The notes below the pieces were generated by a model that saw only the letters and a program-made list of their open reading frames with translations, ran no database searches and had not been told where the DNA came from. A DNA stretch of 21,581 nucleotides from the NCBI GenBank assembly GCA_026710565.1, contig JAPOQV010000630.1:1-21581 (forward strand), given 5' to 3'. The stretch is from Spirochaetaceae bacterium (lineage in GTDB: Bacteria > Spirochaetota > Spirochaetia > SZUA-6 > Bin103). This document shows positions 7,554 to 15,800 of this stretch, one piece after another (position 1 is the first letter of the stretch; each line of letters begins with the position of its first letter). The translations under genes were made by a program, and so were the position numbers.

Positions 7554-8110
7554 CGCGGGACGTGCTTCGCGCCGAGCGCCTGTTGGGGCTGCGGGCCCGC
7601 GTGTCCGTGGACCATGTGCTGATGACCCTGGACCGCGGCGAGCTGAGCGCCCCGGCGCTTCGGGCCGGGCCCGTGACCGACGGTCTGGTCGTGCGCCGCG
7701 CAACGGTCCGCGATACCCCACGCCTGCTGGCACTGCGCGAAGCTTACGAGCTGGAGGAGGTCATCCTCGACCCGACACGGTTCAACCGCGACGACTGCCG
7801 CAGGCGGCTGCGCCGCGCCCTGCGCGGCGAGCTGGTGTACGTGGCCGAGCACCGGGGGCGACCGGTCGCGACCGCCGCCACCAACACGCGCGGCTTCCAG
7901 GTGGACCAGATCGGCGGCGTGTTCACCACTCCGGACCTCCGCGGAACCGGCCTGGGCAGGGCCGTTATGCTGGCGCTGCTAAGCGACATCTTTCGCCACA
8001 AGAGGCAGGCGTGCCTGTTCGTCAAGACCGGCAACGTGACCGCGTTGCGCCTGTACGAGCGGCTCGGCTTCTCGTCTCGCGGCGGCTACCGCATCAGCTA
8101 CTACCGCTGA
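7235..8110 (+). CDS. GNAT-family N-acetyltransferase
   Basis: From GTG 7235 this frame encodes 291 residues. The N-terminal ~140 residues (RYRRAVLDRLLDREWAYVPLTAHL; later LRGIVHSPGTLHSCMGM) form a domain often placed ahead of GNAT folds. The C-terminal half is GNAT: VVRRATVRDTPRLLALREAYE starts it, ELVYVAEHRGRPVATAATNTRG supplies the central strands, IGGVFTTPDLRGTGLGRAVMLAL contains the acetyl-CoA pyrophosphate loop (RGTGLG), and ALRLYERLGFSSRGGYRISYYR is the typical end. The substrate is unknown. The frame is open far upstream, so an earlier start or a fusion to the hexosaminidase cannot be excluded; GTG 7235 is chosen because recognisable sequence begins right after it. It overlaps the apparent GH3 tail by more than 300 bp, which is implausible for two intact genes. 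It converges with a remnant at 8101. Confidence 0.8.
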   Translation: MAGPRYRRAVLDRLLDREWAYVPLTAHLRESAPPLRGAPFSLYATRRDGAIADVLLRARDGLLLAAFDHGRDPVRTDGSQAWDGRSIRELRGIVHSPGTLHSCMGMTRDVLRAERLLGLRARVSVDHVLMTLDRGELSAPALRAGPVTDGLVVRRATVRDTPRLLALREAYELEEVILDPTRFNRDDCRRRLRRALRGELVYVAEHRGRPVATAATNTRGFQVDQIGGVFTTPDLRGTGLGRAVMLALLSDIFRHKRQACLFVKTGNVTALRLYERLGFSSRGGYRISYYR

Positions 8111-8402
8111 TCCTCGCCGGCATGCGTCGGCCGGGGCGCTTGGAACAGGGTGGCGCGGAAATAGGTCCGTCCGTCGTCGAAGTCGAACCGGGGCGGCGTG
8201 AGCCGTTCTGCTCCATCGCCTGGAATATCTTGGGAAGGCCGGTCAGGCGTTCCTCGGCCAGGTCCAACTCCTTGAGGAACTCGCCGATGCGGCGATTGCG
8301 CGCAGGCGCCGACGGGACCCTGGCGCCCGCGCGCAGATGGTCGCGTTCGATCCCCGGCACCGGTCCGGGATAGCTGGTGATCTCCGGCAGGAGGTCGCTC
8401 AC
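8101..8402 (-). pseudogene. C-terminal remnant of a RecG-like/HATPase_c_4 (AlbA_2-type) regulator, frameshifted
   Basis: Right after the mrfB stop, the minus strand encodes PEITSYPGPVPGI, RNRRIGEFLKELDLAEERLTGLPKIFQAMEQNGS. This is the conserved C-terminus of AlbA_2/HATPase_c_4 proteins, which are often labelled RecG-related helicases or transcriptional regulators. The match then jumps frame: PPRFDFDDGRTYFRATLFQ continues in the frame ending at the TAG at 8103-8101. The shift lies near 8205-8215. Nothing of the N-terminal ATPase or DNA-binding part is visible upstream, where mrfB begins. A GTG at 8402 overlaps the mrfB stop as GTGA, but this is probably fortuitous. The remnant fills the 288-bp gap between GNAT and mrfB and overlaps the GNAT end by 10 bp. 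Confidence 0.75.
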
Positions 8403-9589
8403 GCGCGGTCACCGTCTCCGTAAACGGCCGTCGCCGCCGCACGCTTGCGGCGCAGGCGGGCCACCCGGCGCAGCATGTCGTCGTGGAGCCCGCTCGTTCC
8501 GTTCCTGACGCCGCCGAAGAACGGCCGCACGCAGTCGAGCGCGGCGTCGTAGTCCTTCGCCCGGTGTTCGTAGTACTTGGCCAGCTCGACTGCCGCCTCG
8601 CGGTCGCGGTGCCGCTCGGCCATGTCACGCCACAGCTCGACAGCCTCGGTCCAGGCACCGGCGCGCTTCAGCTCTCCGCCCAGCGCGGTGCCGCAGGGAA
8701 GCTGCCCGTCCACGTATCCGCGGCGCAGATGGTCAAGTCCGCACGGATCTCCCAGGGCCAGCAGCAGGTGGCCGACGCCGCGCGGGTCCACCGGGACCGT
8801 GTCGGCCCCGGCCAGCGCCTGATCGATCGTCGCCAGAAGCTGCGCGAGGGTAACGACATCGCTGTGGTTGTGTTCGAACACGACCGGCAGCCGTCCCAGC
8901 TCGCCGGTTCTGAGGAACTCGAAGTAGATGTCGGGCACCTCGAACCCGTCGATGTCCTCGCCCCGGTCGATGCCCAGGATCTCCTCCTCCAGGGTCTTGA
9001 GCCGGCAATCGACGGTGATCGACGCCCACAGGCGGCGCGACGGGTAGAGCAGGTCCAGGTGCTCGGGCATGTTCAGGCTGCGCCCGTCCATCAGGAACCT
9101 CGTCGTCAGGATGGTCTTGTCGAACGCCTTGCCGTTGAACGACACGAACAGCCGGTGCTCGGCCAGCAGGCGTTCGACGTGTTCCAGGAACGCGGTCTCC
9201 CCCGGAAAGTCCTCCAGGAACACCTGCTCCACCACCATGCGGTCGTCCCGCACCGTGGCGATCCCGAACAGGAAGATGACCGCCCCGGCGCCGGCCAGCC
9301 CCGTGGTCTCCGTGTCGAAGAAGGCGCAGCGCTCGATCGGCACCGACTCGGGCAGTAACCGAGGCCTGTCCGTGAGCGGCGAGGGGACGATCGCCACGCG
9401 GCGATGCACGTACGGCGCCAGCCGCTGCCAGTCGGCTCCTAACCGTTCGGGGCTGAGGTCGTCGTCAAAGTCGTCGGCCACGAAGGGCGAGATCTCGTCG
9501 CCGCCGGCACGCAGGTAGTCCAGCCGCCGGCGGATCGAGTCGCGCAGCGATCCGGTAGTCGATCCCGTTGTCATCGATCCCGTTGTCAC
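8399..9589 (-). CDS. mrfB: MrfB/YprB-type DEDD exonuclease (RNase H-like)
   Basis: A 396-residue protein. The exonuclease core begins at about residue 88 with FFDTETTGL (D92, E94), continues with SFNGKAFD (D157), and closes with HNHSDVVTL (H240, D244), giving a complete set of DEDD acidic metal ligands. This is the YprB_RNaseH_like arrangement. The C-terminal ~130 residues form TPR-like helices (AGAWTEAVELWRDMAERHRDREAAVELAKYYEHRAKDYDAAL). In Bacillus subtilis YprB (MrfB) is the metal-dependent exonuclease partner of helicase MrfA in UvrABC-independent repair of mitomycin C lesions. Here the start GTG at 9589 overlaps the mrfA stop as GTGA, so the two are translationally coupled. A perfect 15-bp duplication at the start provides a second in-frame start (ATG 9574). 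Confidence 0.9.
   Translation of the reverse strand: MTTGSMTTGSTTGSLRDSIRRRLDYLRAGGDEISPFVADDFDDDLSPERLGADWQRLAPYVHRRVAIVPSPLTDRPRLLPESVPIERCAFFDTETTGLAGAGAVIFLFGIATVRDDRMVVEQVFLEDFPGETAFLEHVERLLAEHRLFVSFNGKAFDKTILTTRFLMDGRSLNMPEHLDLLYPSRRLWASITVDCRLKTLEEEILGIDRGEDIDGFEVPDIYFEFLRTGELGRLPVVFEHNHSDVVTLAQLLATIDQALAGADTVPVDPRGVGHLLLALGDPCGLDHLRRGYVDGQLPCGTALGGELKRAGAWTEAVELWRDMAERHRDREAAVELAKYYEHRAKDYDAALDCVRPFFGGVRNGTSGLHDDMLRRVARLRRKRAAATAVYGDGDRA
9560..9589 (-). repeat. 15-bp tandem duplication at the mrfB start codon
   Basis: Reading the minus strand, GTGACAACGGGATCG (9589-9575) is followed by ATGACAACGGGATCG (9574-9560), differing only in the first base, and by a degenerate third copy (ACTACCGGATCG, 9559-9548). 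The duplication yields two start codons in the same frame and the peptide repeat (V/M)TTGS-MTTGS-TTGS. Confidence 0.85.
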
Positions 9590-11988
9590 CGTCCCGCTCC
9601 GATCGCAGCCGGCTCCGGTTCGGGCACGGCCATGGCGCCGTCCGGAACCGGCGCCGCGCCATCGTCCGCCTGACCTGCGCCGAGCCAGGCGTCCAGGAAG
9701 TCGACCATCAGCTCCTTGGGATCGTGGCTCCCGCGGCTCTCGAACGGACCGATGCAGGAGGGGCAGCCGCGCTCGCAGGCGCAGCCGGCCACCAGGTCCC
9801 GGCACCCCCGCAGGATGCGCTCGGCGTCGTCGCGAAACCCCTCGGCCAGCCCGGAGCCGCCCGGATAGGCGTCGTAGAGATAGAGCGCCGGCGCTCCCAG
9901 GTCGGGATCGCGGATGCGTTCGGCGACGCCGAGGTCGCGCACGTCGCAGAGCAGGAAGACCGGCGCCACGTTGCGGAGCAGGTGGCCCAGCCGGCTCATC
10001 ACGGTGCGCCGCTGCCAGTCGGCAAGCGACGCGAACCGGCGGCCGGCCGCCGTGTCGGCGCCGAGCACGACGGCGACCGCGCGGGTGTGCATCTCGTCGG
10101 CGGGCAGGTGGATGTCGCCGCGGCCCACCCGTTCGTGGGTGTGATACCTGATCTTCCTGAAGCCGGTCGGCTGCGTGCGCACCAGGATGTCGCCGAGCAC
10201 CAGTCCGTGCGCCGAGCGGGTGTCGTCGTCCCGGTGCAGCAGCCTGATATCGGTCCGGACGACCGACTCGGTGAAGTAGTCGGCCGCCACGCGTGCCACC
10301 GTGCAGGTCTGCTCCTCCAGGTCCAGGCGTTCGACGCGGTACTGCTCGCCTCCATGCAGGTAGATGGCGCCGTCGTGCAGCAGCATCTTGGCGGAAACCC
10401 GGTCCATCTCGCCGATCAGGCGGCGCCCGCGCCGCGTGCCGTCGACGATGACGACGTTCTGCGCCGTGGAGGTGCGCAGCGACACCTGCTCCGACGGATA
10501 GGCGCGGTCCGTCCAGTACCACGAGCCGCCGGCATGGTGGAGTACGCCCTGCTCCCCCAGGTACCGGAGAAGCTCGGCCACGTGCGGCGTCTCCGTGTCG
10601 GAGTCGCGATAGGGCAGCTCGAAAACCGCGCACTTGAGCTGGTCCAGCAGGATGTGGACGTTGTCCGGATCGACGTGCCCGGACTCCGGCGAGGCGCCGA
10701 ACAGGTACTCGGGATGACGGATGACGAACTGGTCGATCGGCGCCGGCGAGGCGATCAGGATCGACAGCGCCACGTCGGTCGTGCGGCCGGAACGGCCCGC
10801 CTGCTGCCGGCAGGAGGCGATGGTGCCGGGAAAGCCGGCCATCACCGACGCGTCCAGCCCGCCGATGTCGATGCCGAGCTCCAGCGCGTTGGTCGACACC
10901 ACGCCGCGCAGCGACCCGTCGCGCAGCCCGCGCTCGATGCGGCGCCGCTCGTTCGGGAGGTAGCCGCCGCGGTAGGAGGCGATGGCGCCGGCACCGTCCG
11001 GCGTGTCCCGGCCACCCAGCGATTGTCTGATGTAGGAGGAGATCAACTCCGTGCGTGTGCGCGAACGTGCGAACACGATGGCCTTCACGCGTCGGCGCAG
11101 CAGGCGCGTGGCGATCTCGTGCGCCTCGTTGACCACGCTGCGCCGGATGCCCTGCGCGGCGTCGAGCAGCGGCGGGTTGTAGAGCAGGAAGTGGCGCTTC
11201 CCGGCCGGCGCGCCGTTGCGGTCGATCAGGACCGCGTCCTCCCCGATGATGCGGCGGGTTAGCTCCAGCGGGTTGCCGATGGTCGCCGAGCAGCAGATGA
11301 AGCGCGGGCGCGGCCCGTAGAACGCCGCGATCCGCTTCAGCCGGCGGATGACGTTGGCCAGGTGCGAGCCGAACACCCCGCGGTAGATGTGCAGCTCGTC
11401 GATCACGACGAAACGCAGGCCTCCGAAGAAGTGGCCCCACTTCGGGTGATGCGGCAGGACGCCGGTGTGCAGCATGTCCGGGTTGGTGATGACGATGCGG
11501 CCCTGCTCGCGCACCCGGCCGCGGATGGAAGACGGCGTGTCGCCGTCGTACGTGAAGGCCGGCACCGGCAGGCCGCCCCCCTTCACCACGCCGTCCAGCT
11601 CGGCCTGCTGGTCCTGGGACAGCGCCTTGGTCGGGAACAGGTAGAGCGCGGTCGCCTCGGCGTCGCGCAGGAAGTGCGTGAGGATCGGCAGGTTGTACGC
11701 CAGGGTCTTGCCCGAGGCGGTCGGCGTCACCAGCACCACGTTGGCGCCCGAGCGCACGTGCCGGTAGGCGTCCGCCTGGTGGCCGTACAGCCGCTCGATG
11801 CCCCGCGCGCGCAGGACGCGCCGCAGGCCGTCGTCCAGCTCCGCCGGAAACGGCGCCACATCGCCCGCGCGTGCCGGCACCACCTCCCAGTGGGCGACGT
11901 TGCGCATGAAGGACCGGTCGCTCCGCAACTCGGCCAGCGCCGAGTCCAGCGACGAGCCTGAGTCCGGCGACGAGACTGCCCCCAGCAT
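9586..11988 (-). CDS. mrfA: MrfA/YprA-type DEAD/DEAH-box superfamily 2 helicase
   Basis: An 800-residue helicase starting at ATG 11988, preceded by a purine-rich GGGGGAGGGGAG. The frame is open far upstream, but that text overlaps the DUF4143 gene and has no family likeness. Motifs: LYGHQADAYRHV (Q-like motif), Walker A TPTASGKT at about 88, LYLFPTKALSQDQ (Ia), VITNPDMLH, the Walker B box DELH near 194, CCSATIGNP (III), AIVFARSRTRTEL (IV), TNALELGIDIGGLDASVMAGFPGT (V) and QQAGRSGR (VI). The C-terminus has a DUF1998-type Cys cluster, CACERGCPSC, at about 735-745 for zinc. In B. subtilis YprA (MrfA) is a DNA-dependent ATPase that with MrfB removes mitomycin lesions. The short Ser/Asp-rich N-terminus contains an 18-bp tandem duplication. 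Confidence 0.93.
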   Translation of the reverse strand: MLGAVSSPDSGSSLDSALAELRSDRSFMRNVAHWEVVPARAGDVAPFPAELDDGLRRVLRARGIERLYGHQADAYRHVRSGANVVLVTPTASGKTLAYNLPILTHFLRDAEATALYLFPTKALSQDQQAELDGVVKGGGLPVPAFTYDGDTPSSIRGRVREQGRIVITNPDMLHTGVLPHHPKWGHFFGGLRFVVIDELHIYRGVFGSHLANVIRRLKRIAAFYGPRPRFICCSATIGNPLELTRRIIGEDAVLIDRNGAPAGKRHFLLYNPPLLDAAQGIRRSVVNEAHEIATRLLRRRVKAIVFARSRTRTELISSYIRQSLGGRDTPDGAGAIASYRGGYLPNERRRIERGLRDGSLRGVVSTNALELGIDIGGLDASVMAGFPGTIASCRQQAGRSGRTTDVALSILIASPAPIDQFVIRHPEYLFGASPESGHVDPDNVHILLDQLKCAVFELPYRDSDTETPHVAELLRYLGEQGVLHHAGGSWYWTDRAYPSEQVSLRTSTAQNVVIVDGTRRGRRLIGEMDRVSAKMLLHDGAIYLHGGEQYRVERLDLEEQTCTVARVAADYFTESVVRTDIRLLHRDDDTRSAHGLVLGDILVRTQPTGFRKIRYHTHERVGRGDIHLPADEMHTRAVAVVLGADTAAGRRFASLADWQRRTVMSRLGHLLRNVAPVFLLCDVRDLGVAERIRDPDLGAPALYLYDAYPGGSGLAEGFRDDAERILRGCRDLVAGCACERGCPSCIGPFESRGSHDPKELMVDFLDAWLGAGQADDGAAPVPDGAMAVPEPEPAAIGAGR
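11942..11977 (-). repeat. 18-bp tandem duplication near the 5' end of mrfA
   Basis: Plus-strand units gagtccagcgacgagcct (11942-11959) and gagtccggcgacgagact (11960-11977) differ at two positions. They encode the repeated SSPDSG/SSLDS segment at residues 5-15 of MrfA, before the conserved helicase sequence starts. Confidence 0.75.
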
Positions 11989-12005
11989 CTCCCCTCCCCC
12001 TACGG

Positions 12006-12043
12006 ACGTTACCCTATCGTCCGCGCGCTGACAAAGGCGCGCG
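12006..12043 (-). promoter_or_regulatory. Candidate mrfAB promoter with a 7-bp inverted repeat over its -35
   Basis: On the minus strand, TTGTCA (12034-12029, five of six -35 matches) is separated by 17 nt from TAACGT (12011-12006, a weak -10). Transcription would start about 10-12 nt before the mrfA ATG at 11988. Perfect arms CGCGCGC (12022-12028) and GCGCGCG (12037-12043) flank the 8-nt loop TGACAAAG, so the dyad is centred on the -35. This could be a repressor site controlling a DNA-damage gene pair; no known operator was recognised. Confidence 0.45.
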
Positions 12044-12056
12044 CCGCACCACACGA

Positions 12057-12863
12057 TCAGCCGGGAAATTCCCGCCCCGGGATAAGCCGGCTCAAGAAGC
12101 GGTCCACCGGCATGCACCGCACGCCGTCCCGCTCCAGGGTCTCCTCGCCCCGATACAGGAGGAGCAATGACGCTTCCGGGTAGTCCTGGCCGAACGTCCT
12201 GATGCCCCGGAGGTCGCGCGGGCGCAGCGAACGGCTGTTCTTGACCTCGATGGCGTGGAATCCGGAGGCGCCGTAGAGCACGAAGTCGACTTCCGAGCCG
12301 CTCCTGGTGCGCCAGAAGTGGATGCGGGTGTCGATCGCACCGTAGCCGACCCAAGCGCGCAGGTGCTGCAGGACCAGCCCTTCGAGCGCCGGCCCGGCGA
12401 CCTCTTCGCGCACGTCGAGGAGCCCGGTCGGGCGCAGCGAACGGAACACGCCACAGTCGAAGAAATGGAACTTGGCGTGCGCGACCAGTGCGCGCTTGGC
12501 TCGCCGCCGGAACACCGGCAGCCGCGCCGAGATCAGGAGATCCTCCAGGATGCCGAGATACGACTCCACGGTGTTGCGCGTGGCAACGCACTCCCGCGCG
12601 ATCTCCGCGACGTTCAGAATCTGGGCGTGCGAGAACGAGGCGCTCTCAAGAAAGCGGCTGAAGTCGTCGAGCCGGCGAACCAGCCCTTCGGCCTTCACCT
12701 CCTGCTGCAGGTACAGATCGATGTAGCCCCGAAGCGTTCTGTCGGGAACGTCCGCCATCAGAACGAGCGGCACCATGCCCGACTCCAGGTGCTGCTCCAG
12801 GTCGAACCGGTCACCCAACTCGGCGGCCATGAACGGATGCATCGTGCACAGCAACTGCCACAA
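12057..12863 (-). CDS. DUF4143-domain ATPase-family protein, 5'-truncated (AAA domain missing)
   Basis: The frame yields 268 residues from TTG 12863. It matches the C-terminal two thirds of AAA_14/DUF4143 proteins: MHPFMAAELGDRFDLEQHL, then DLYLQQEVKAEGL, the DNA-binding-like NVAEIARECVATRNTVESYLGILEDLLISARLPVF, FHFFDCGVFRSLRP, and the nuclease-like DUF4143 end IHFWRTRSGSEVDFVLYG...FHAIEVKNSRSLRPRDL, which has the E-V-D...E-V-K layout of a restriction-endonuclease fold. The Walker A and B half that precedes these segments in intact relatives is missing; only about 20 residues separate the homology from the mfd stop at 12896-12894, and the frame reaches an in-frame TGA there. It is probably a decayed gene, although a truncated protein could still be made. 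Intact relatives are often in toxin-antitoxin or mobile contexts. Confidence 0.8.
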   Translation of the reverse strand: MWQLLCTMHPFMAAELGDRFDLEQHLESGMVPLVLMADVPDRTLRGYIDLYLQQEVKAEGLVRRLDDFSRFLESASFSHAQILNVAEIARECVATRNTVESYLGILEDLLISARLPVFRRRAKRALVAHAKFHFFDCGVFRSLRPTGLLDVREEVAGPALEGLVLQHLRAWVGYGAIDTRIHFWRTRSGSEVDFVLYGASGFHAIEVKNSRSLRPRDLRGIRTFGQDYPEASLLLLYRGEETLERDGVRCMPVDRFLSRLIPGREFPG

Positions 12864-12893
12864 GTCGGCATACGCTTCGATCCTGGCGATCGA

Positions 12894-15800
12894 TCAGGCG
12901 AGGGCGTTCAGCTTCTCGCTGATGAACTCCGACTTCTCGCGCAGGTCGATGCCGCCGGTCTTCAGCAGCAGGCAGTTGGGGCGGTCCTTGTCCAGCATCA
13001 CGGCGCCGCCGCTCTCGCCGATCAGGCGCACCACCCGTTCCGCGGAGACGTGGCCGATGCGGGCGAACTCGACCGTGACCACGCCGCGGCGTTCCTTCAG
13101 CGACGAGATGGCCAGCCGCCGGCATGCGACGCGGATCTCCGCGATCGCCAGCAGGCTCAGCACCGCGTCCGGCGCCGGACCGAAGCGGTCCTCGATCTCG
13201 GCATGCAGCCGCGCCAGCTCGTTCTCGTCGCCGACGGCCGCCACCTTCTTGTAGATCTCCATCTTCTCCATGGGCTCGCTGACGTAGTCGTCGGGGATGA
13301 AGCCGGCGTACTCCAGCTCAAGGTAGACGTCGGGAACCTCGGCCTCGTCCTCGCCCCGTACCGTCGCGATCGCGTCGTCGAGCAGGCGCACGTACATGTC
13401 GTAGCCGACCGCCAGGATCTCGCCCGACTGCTCGGCGCCGAGCAGGTTGCCGGCGCCGCGCACCTCCATGTCCTTCAGCGCCACCTTGAAGCCGGACCCC
13501 AGGTCGGTGAAGTCGGAGATCACCTTGAGCCGCTTCATCGCCAGCTCCGACAGGGCGCGGTCGCGCGGATAGAACAGGTAGGCGTACGCGGGACGGTCGG
13601 ATCGTCCGACCCGCCCGCGCAGTTGATAGAGCTGGGCGATGCCGAACATGTCGGCGCGATCGATGAGGATCGTGTTCACGTTGGGAATGTCCAGGCCGTT
13701 CTCGATGATCGAGGTGGACACCAGCACGTCGAACTCGTGGCCGATGAAACGGCGCATCACCTGCTCCAGCTCGTCCTCGTCCATCTGCCCGTGCGCGTGG
13801 GCGAAGGACACGCCCGGCAACAGCCGCTGCAGATAGAGCAGGTTCTCGCGGATGGTCCGTACCCGATTGTGCAGGTAGAAGCCCTGCCCGCCGCGGGCGA
13901 CCTCCTTGCGGATCGCCTCCGCGGCCAGCTCTTCGTCGAACTCCTCGATGTACGTCTCCACGGGCAGCCGGTTCTGCGGCGCCGTGTTGATGATCGACAT
14001 GTCGCGGATCCTGGCCAGCGACATGTGCAGGGTGCGCGGGATCGGCGTCGCCGTCAGCGTCAGGCAGTCCACGGAGGTCTTCAGCTCCTTGAGGCGCTCC
14101 TTGTGCTTGACGCCGAAGCGCTGCTCCTCGTCGACGATCAGCAGGCCCAGGTTCTTGAAGGTGACGTCGCGCTGCACCAGCCGGTGCGTGCCGACGACGA
14201 TGTCCACCTGCCCGGCCTTCAGGCCCTCGATCACCCGCTTCTGATCCGCCTTGCTGCGGAACCGCGACAGCATCTCCACCCCCACCGGAAACGGCGCGAA
14301 GCGGGCGGTGAAGGTATCGTAGTGCTGCTCGGCCAGGATCGTGGTGGGCGCGAGCAGCGCCACCTGCTTGCCTCCCATGACCGCCTTGAACGCAGCGCGC
14401 AGGCCGACCTCGGTCTTCCCGAAGCCGACGTCTCCGCACACCAGCCGGTCCATCGGCGCGGTGTCCTCCATGTCCGCCTTCATCTCCTCGATGCAGCGGA
14501 CCTGGTCCTCGGTCTCCTGGTACTCGAACGCGGCGTCGAACCGGTCGTGCCAGTCGGTATCGGCCGGAAACGCGAATCCCTGTTGCGATCGGCGACGCGA
14601 GTAGAGCTTCACCAGCCGCTCGGCCATCTCCTCGACCGACTGGCGCACCCGCTGCTTGCGGTTCTCCCAGGAGCGTCCGCCGATCCTGTCCAGCTTTGGC
14701 TTGAAGCCGTCGCGGCCGATGTAACGCTGCACGAGGTTGACCTGCTCGATCGGCACGTAGATGCGTTCCTCGCCGGCGTACTCGACCTCCATGTAGTCGC
14801 GCTCGTTGCCCGCCGCGGTCATGCGCGAGATGCCGTGGTACAGGCCGATCCCGTAGTTGACGTGCACGACGTGATCGCCCGGGTTGAGGTCGACGAACGA
14901 GTCGATCGCCGCGCTCTGCGTGCTGCGCGCCACGGTCTGCGGCAGGCGGCGCTTGCGGCCGAAGATCTCGTTCTCCTGGATGAAGATCAGCCGGCAGTCC
15001 GGCAGGGCGAAGCCGGCCGAGATGCTGTACGGGAGGATGGTGATCCCGCCGCCGTTGCCATTGCCGTTGGCCGGACTGCCGCCGGCGGCGCCGTCGGCGG
15101 CTTCGACCATCGCGCGGATGCGCGCCGCCTGGAATTCGTAGACGGCGAAGACGAATACCCGGTAGCCGGCGTCCAGGAGCGCCGCGAGCTGTTCGCGGAA
15201 GTAGGGAATGTTGCCGAAAAACGAGCGCGGCGGGTCGCAGGGCAGGCTGCGGAGCGGCTCGGGGTCCGGCCCTTCCAGCGCCTGCGCTCCGCTCAGGCGG
15301 GCGCTTTCGTCCCGAGCGGTGCGCTGCAGCGACGCGACGGTTACGCGCCGTGCGTGCCGCTCGGCCACGCGGGCGTAGTCCAGCAGCACCGACTTGGGGC
15401 GTGGGCCGAAGATGCCGTCGCGCTGGGCTCGCCGGTACAGCTCGTGGACCTCCCGGCGCAGCGCCTGGAAGCCGGCCCGCAACCGCTCGCCGTCGGCGAG
15501 CACCAGGGTGCCGCCGTCGCCGAGCAGCTCGACCACGGAGTGGCGTTCGGGAAAGCACAGCGGGTAATACTGCTCCACGCCGGCGTGCTGGGGGTCGCGC
15601 CGGAGCGTGTCGAGCAGCTCCTCCACGAACGGATCGGGGAGTTGCTCGCCGCCGAGCGAGTCGCGAAGCTGCTCGAGCTGATCGGGGTGCAGCGTCACCT
15701 CCCGAGCCGGCGCGATGTCCACGCTGTGCGCATGGCCGATGGAACCCTGGGTCAGCGGATCGAAGTGGCGGATCTCGGCCACGTGGTCGAAGTCCAGCAC

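Noticed and set aside
9568..11262. A 564-residue plus-strand open frame opposite mrfA
   Set aside because: Antisense shadow without domain likeness.
8399..11440. A 1013-residue frame suggesting a single MrfA-MrfB fusion protein
   Set aside because: Only the last ~396 residues (MrfB) are real; the upstream part is an off-frame reading of mrfA, whose own frame ends with TGA overlapping the mrfB GTG.
15049..15080. Repetitive ccgttgccattgccg stretch in mfd as a possible regulatory repeat
   Set aside because: It encodes a Gly/Asn low-complexity loop (NGNGNGGG) in frame within Mfd, so it is explained by coding sequence.
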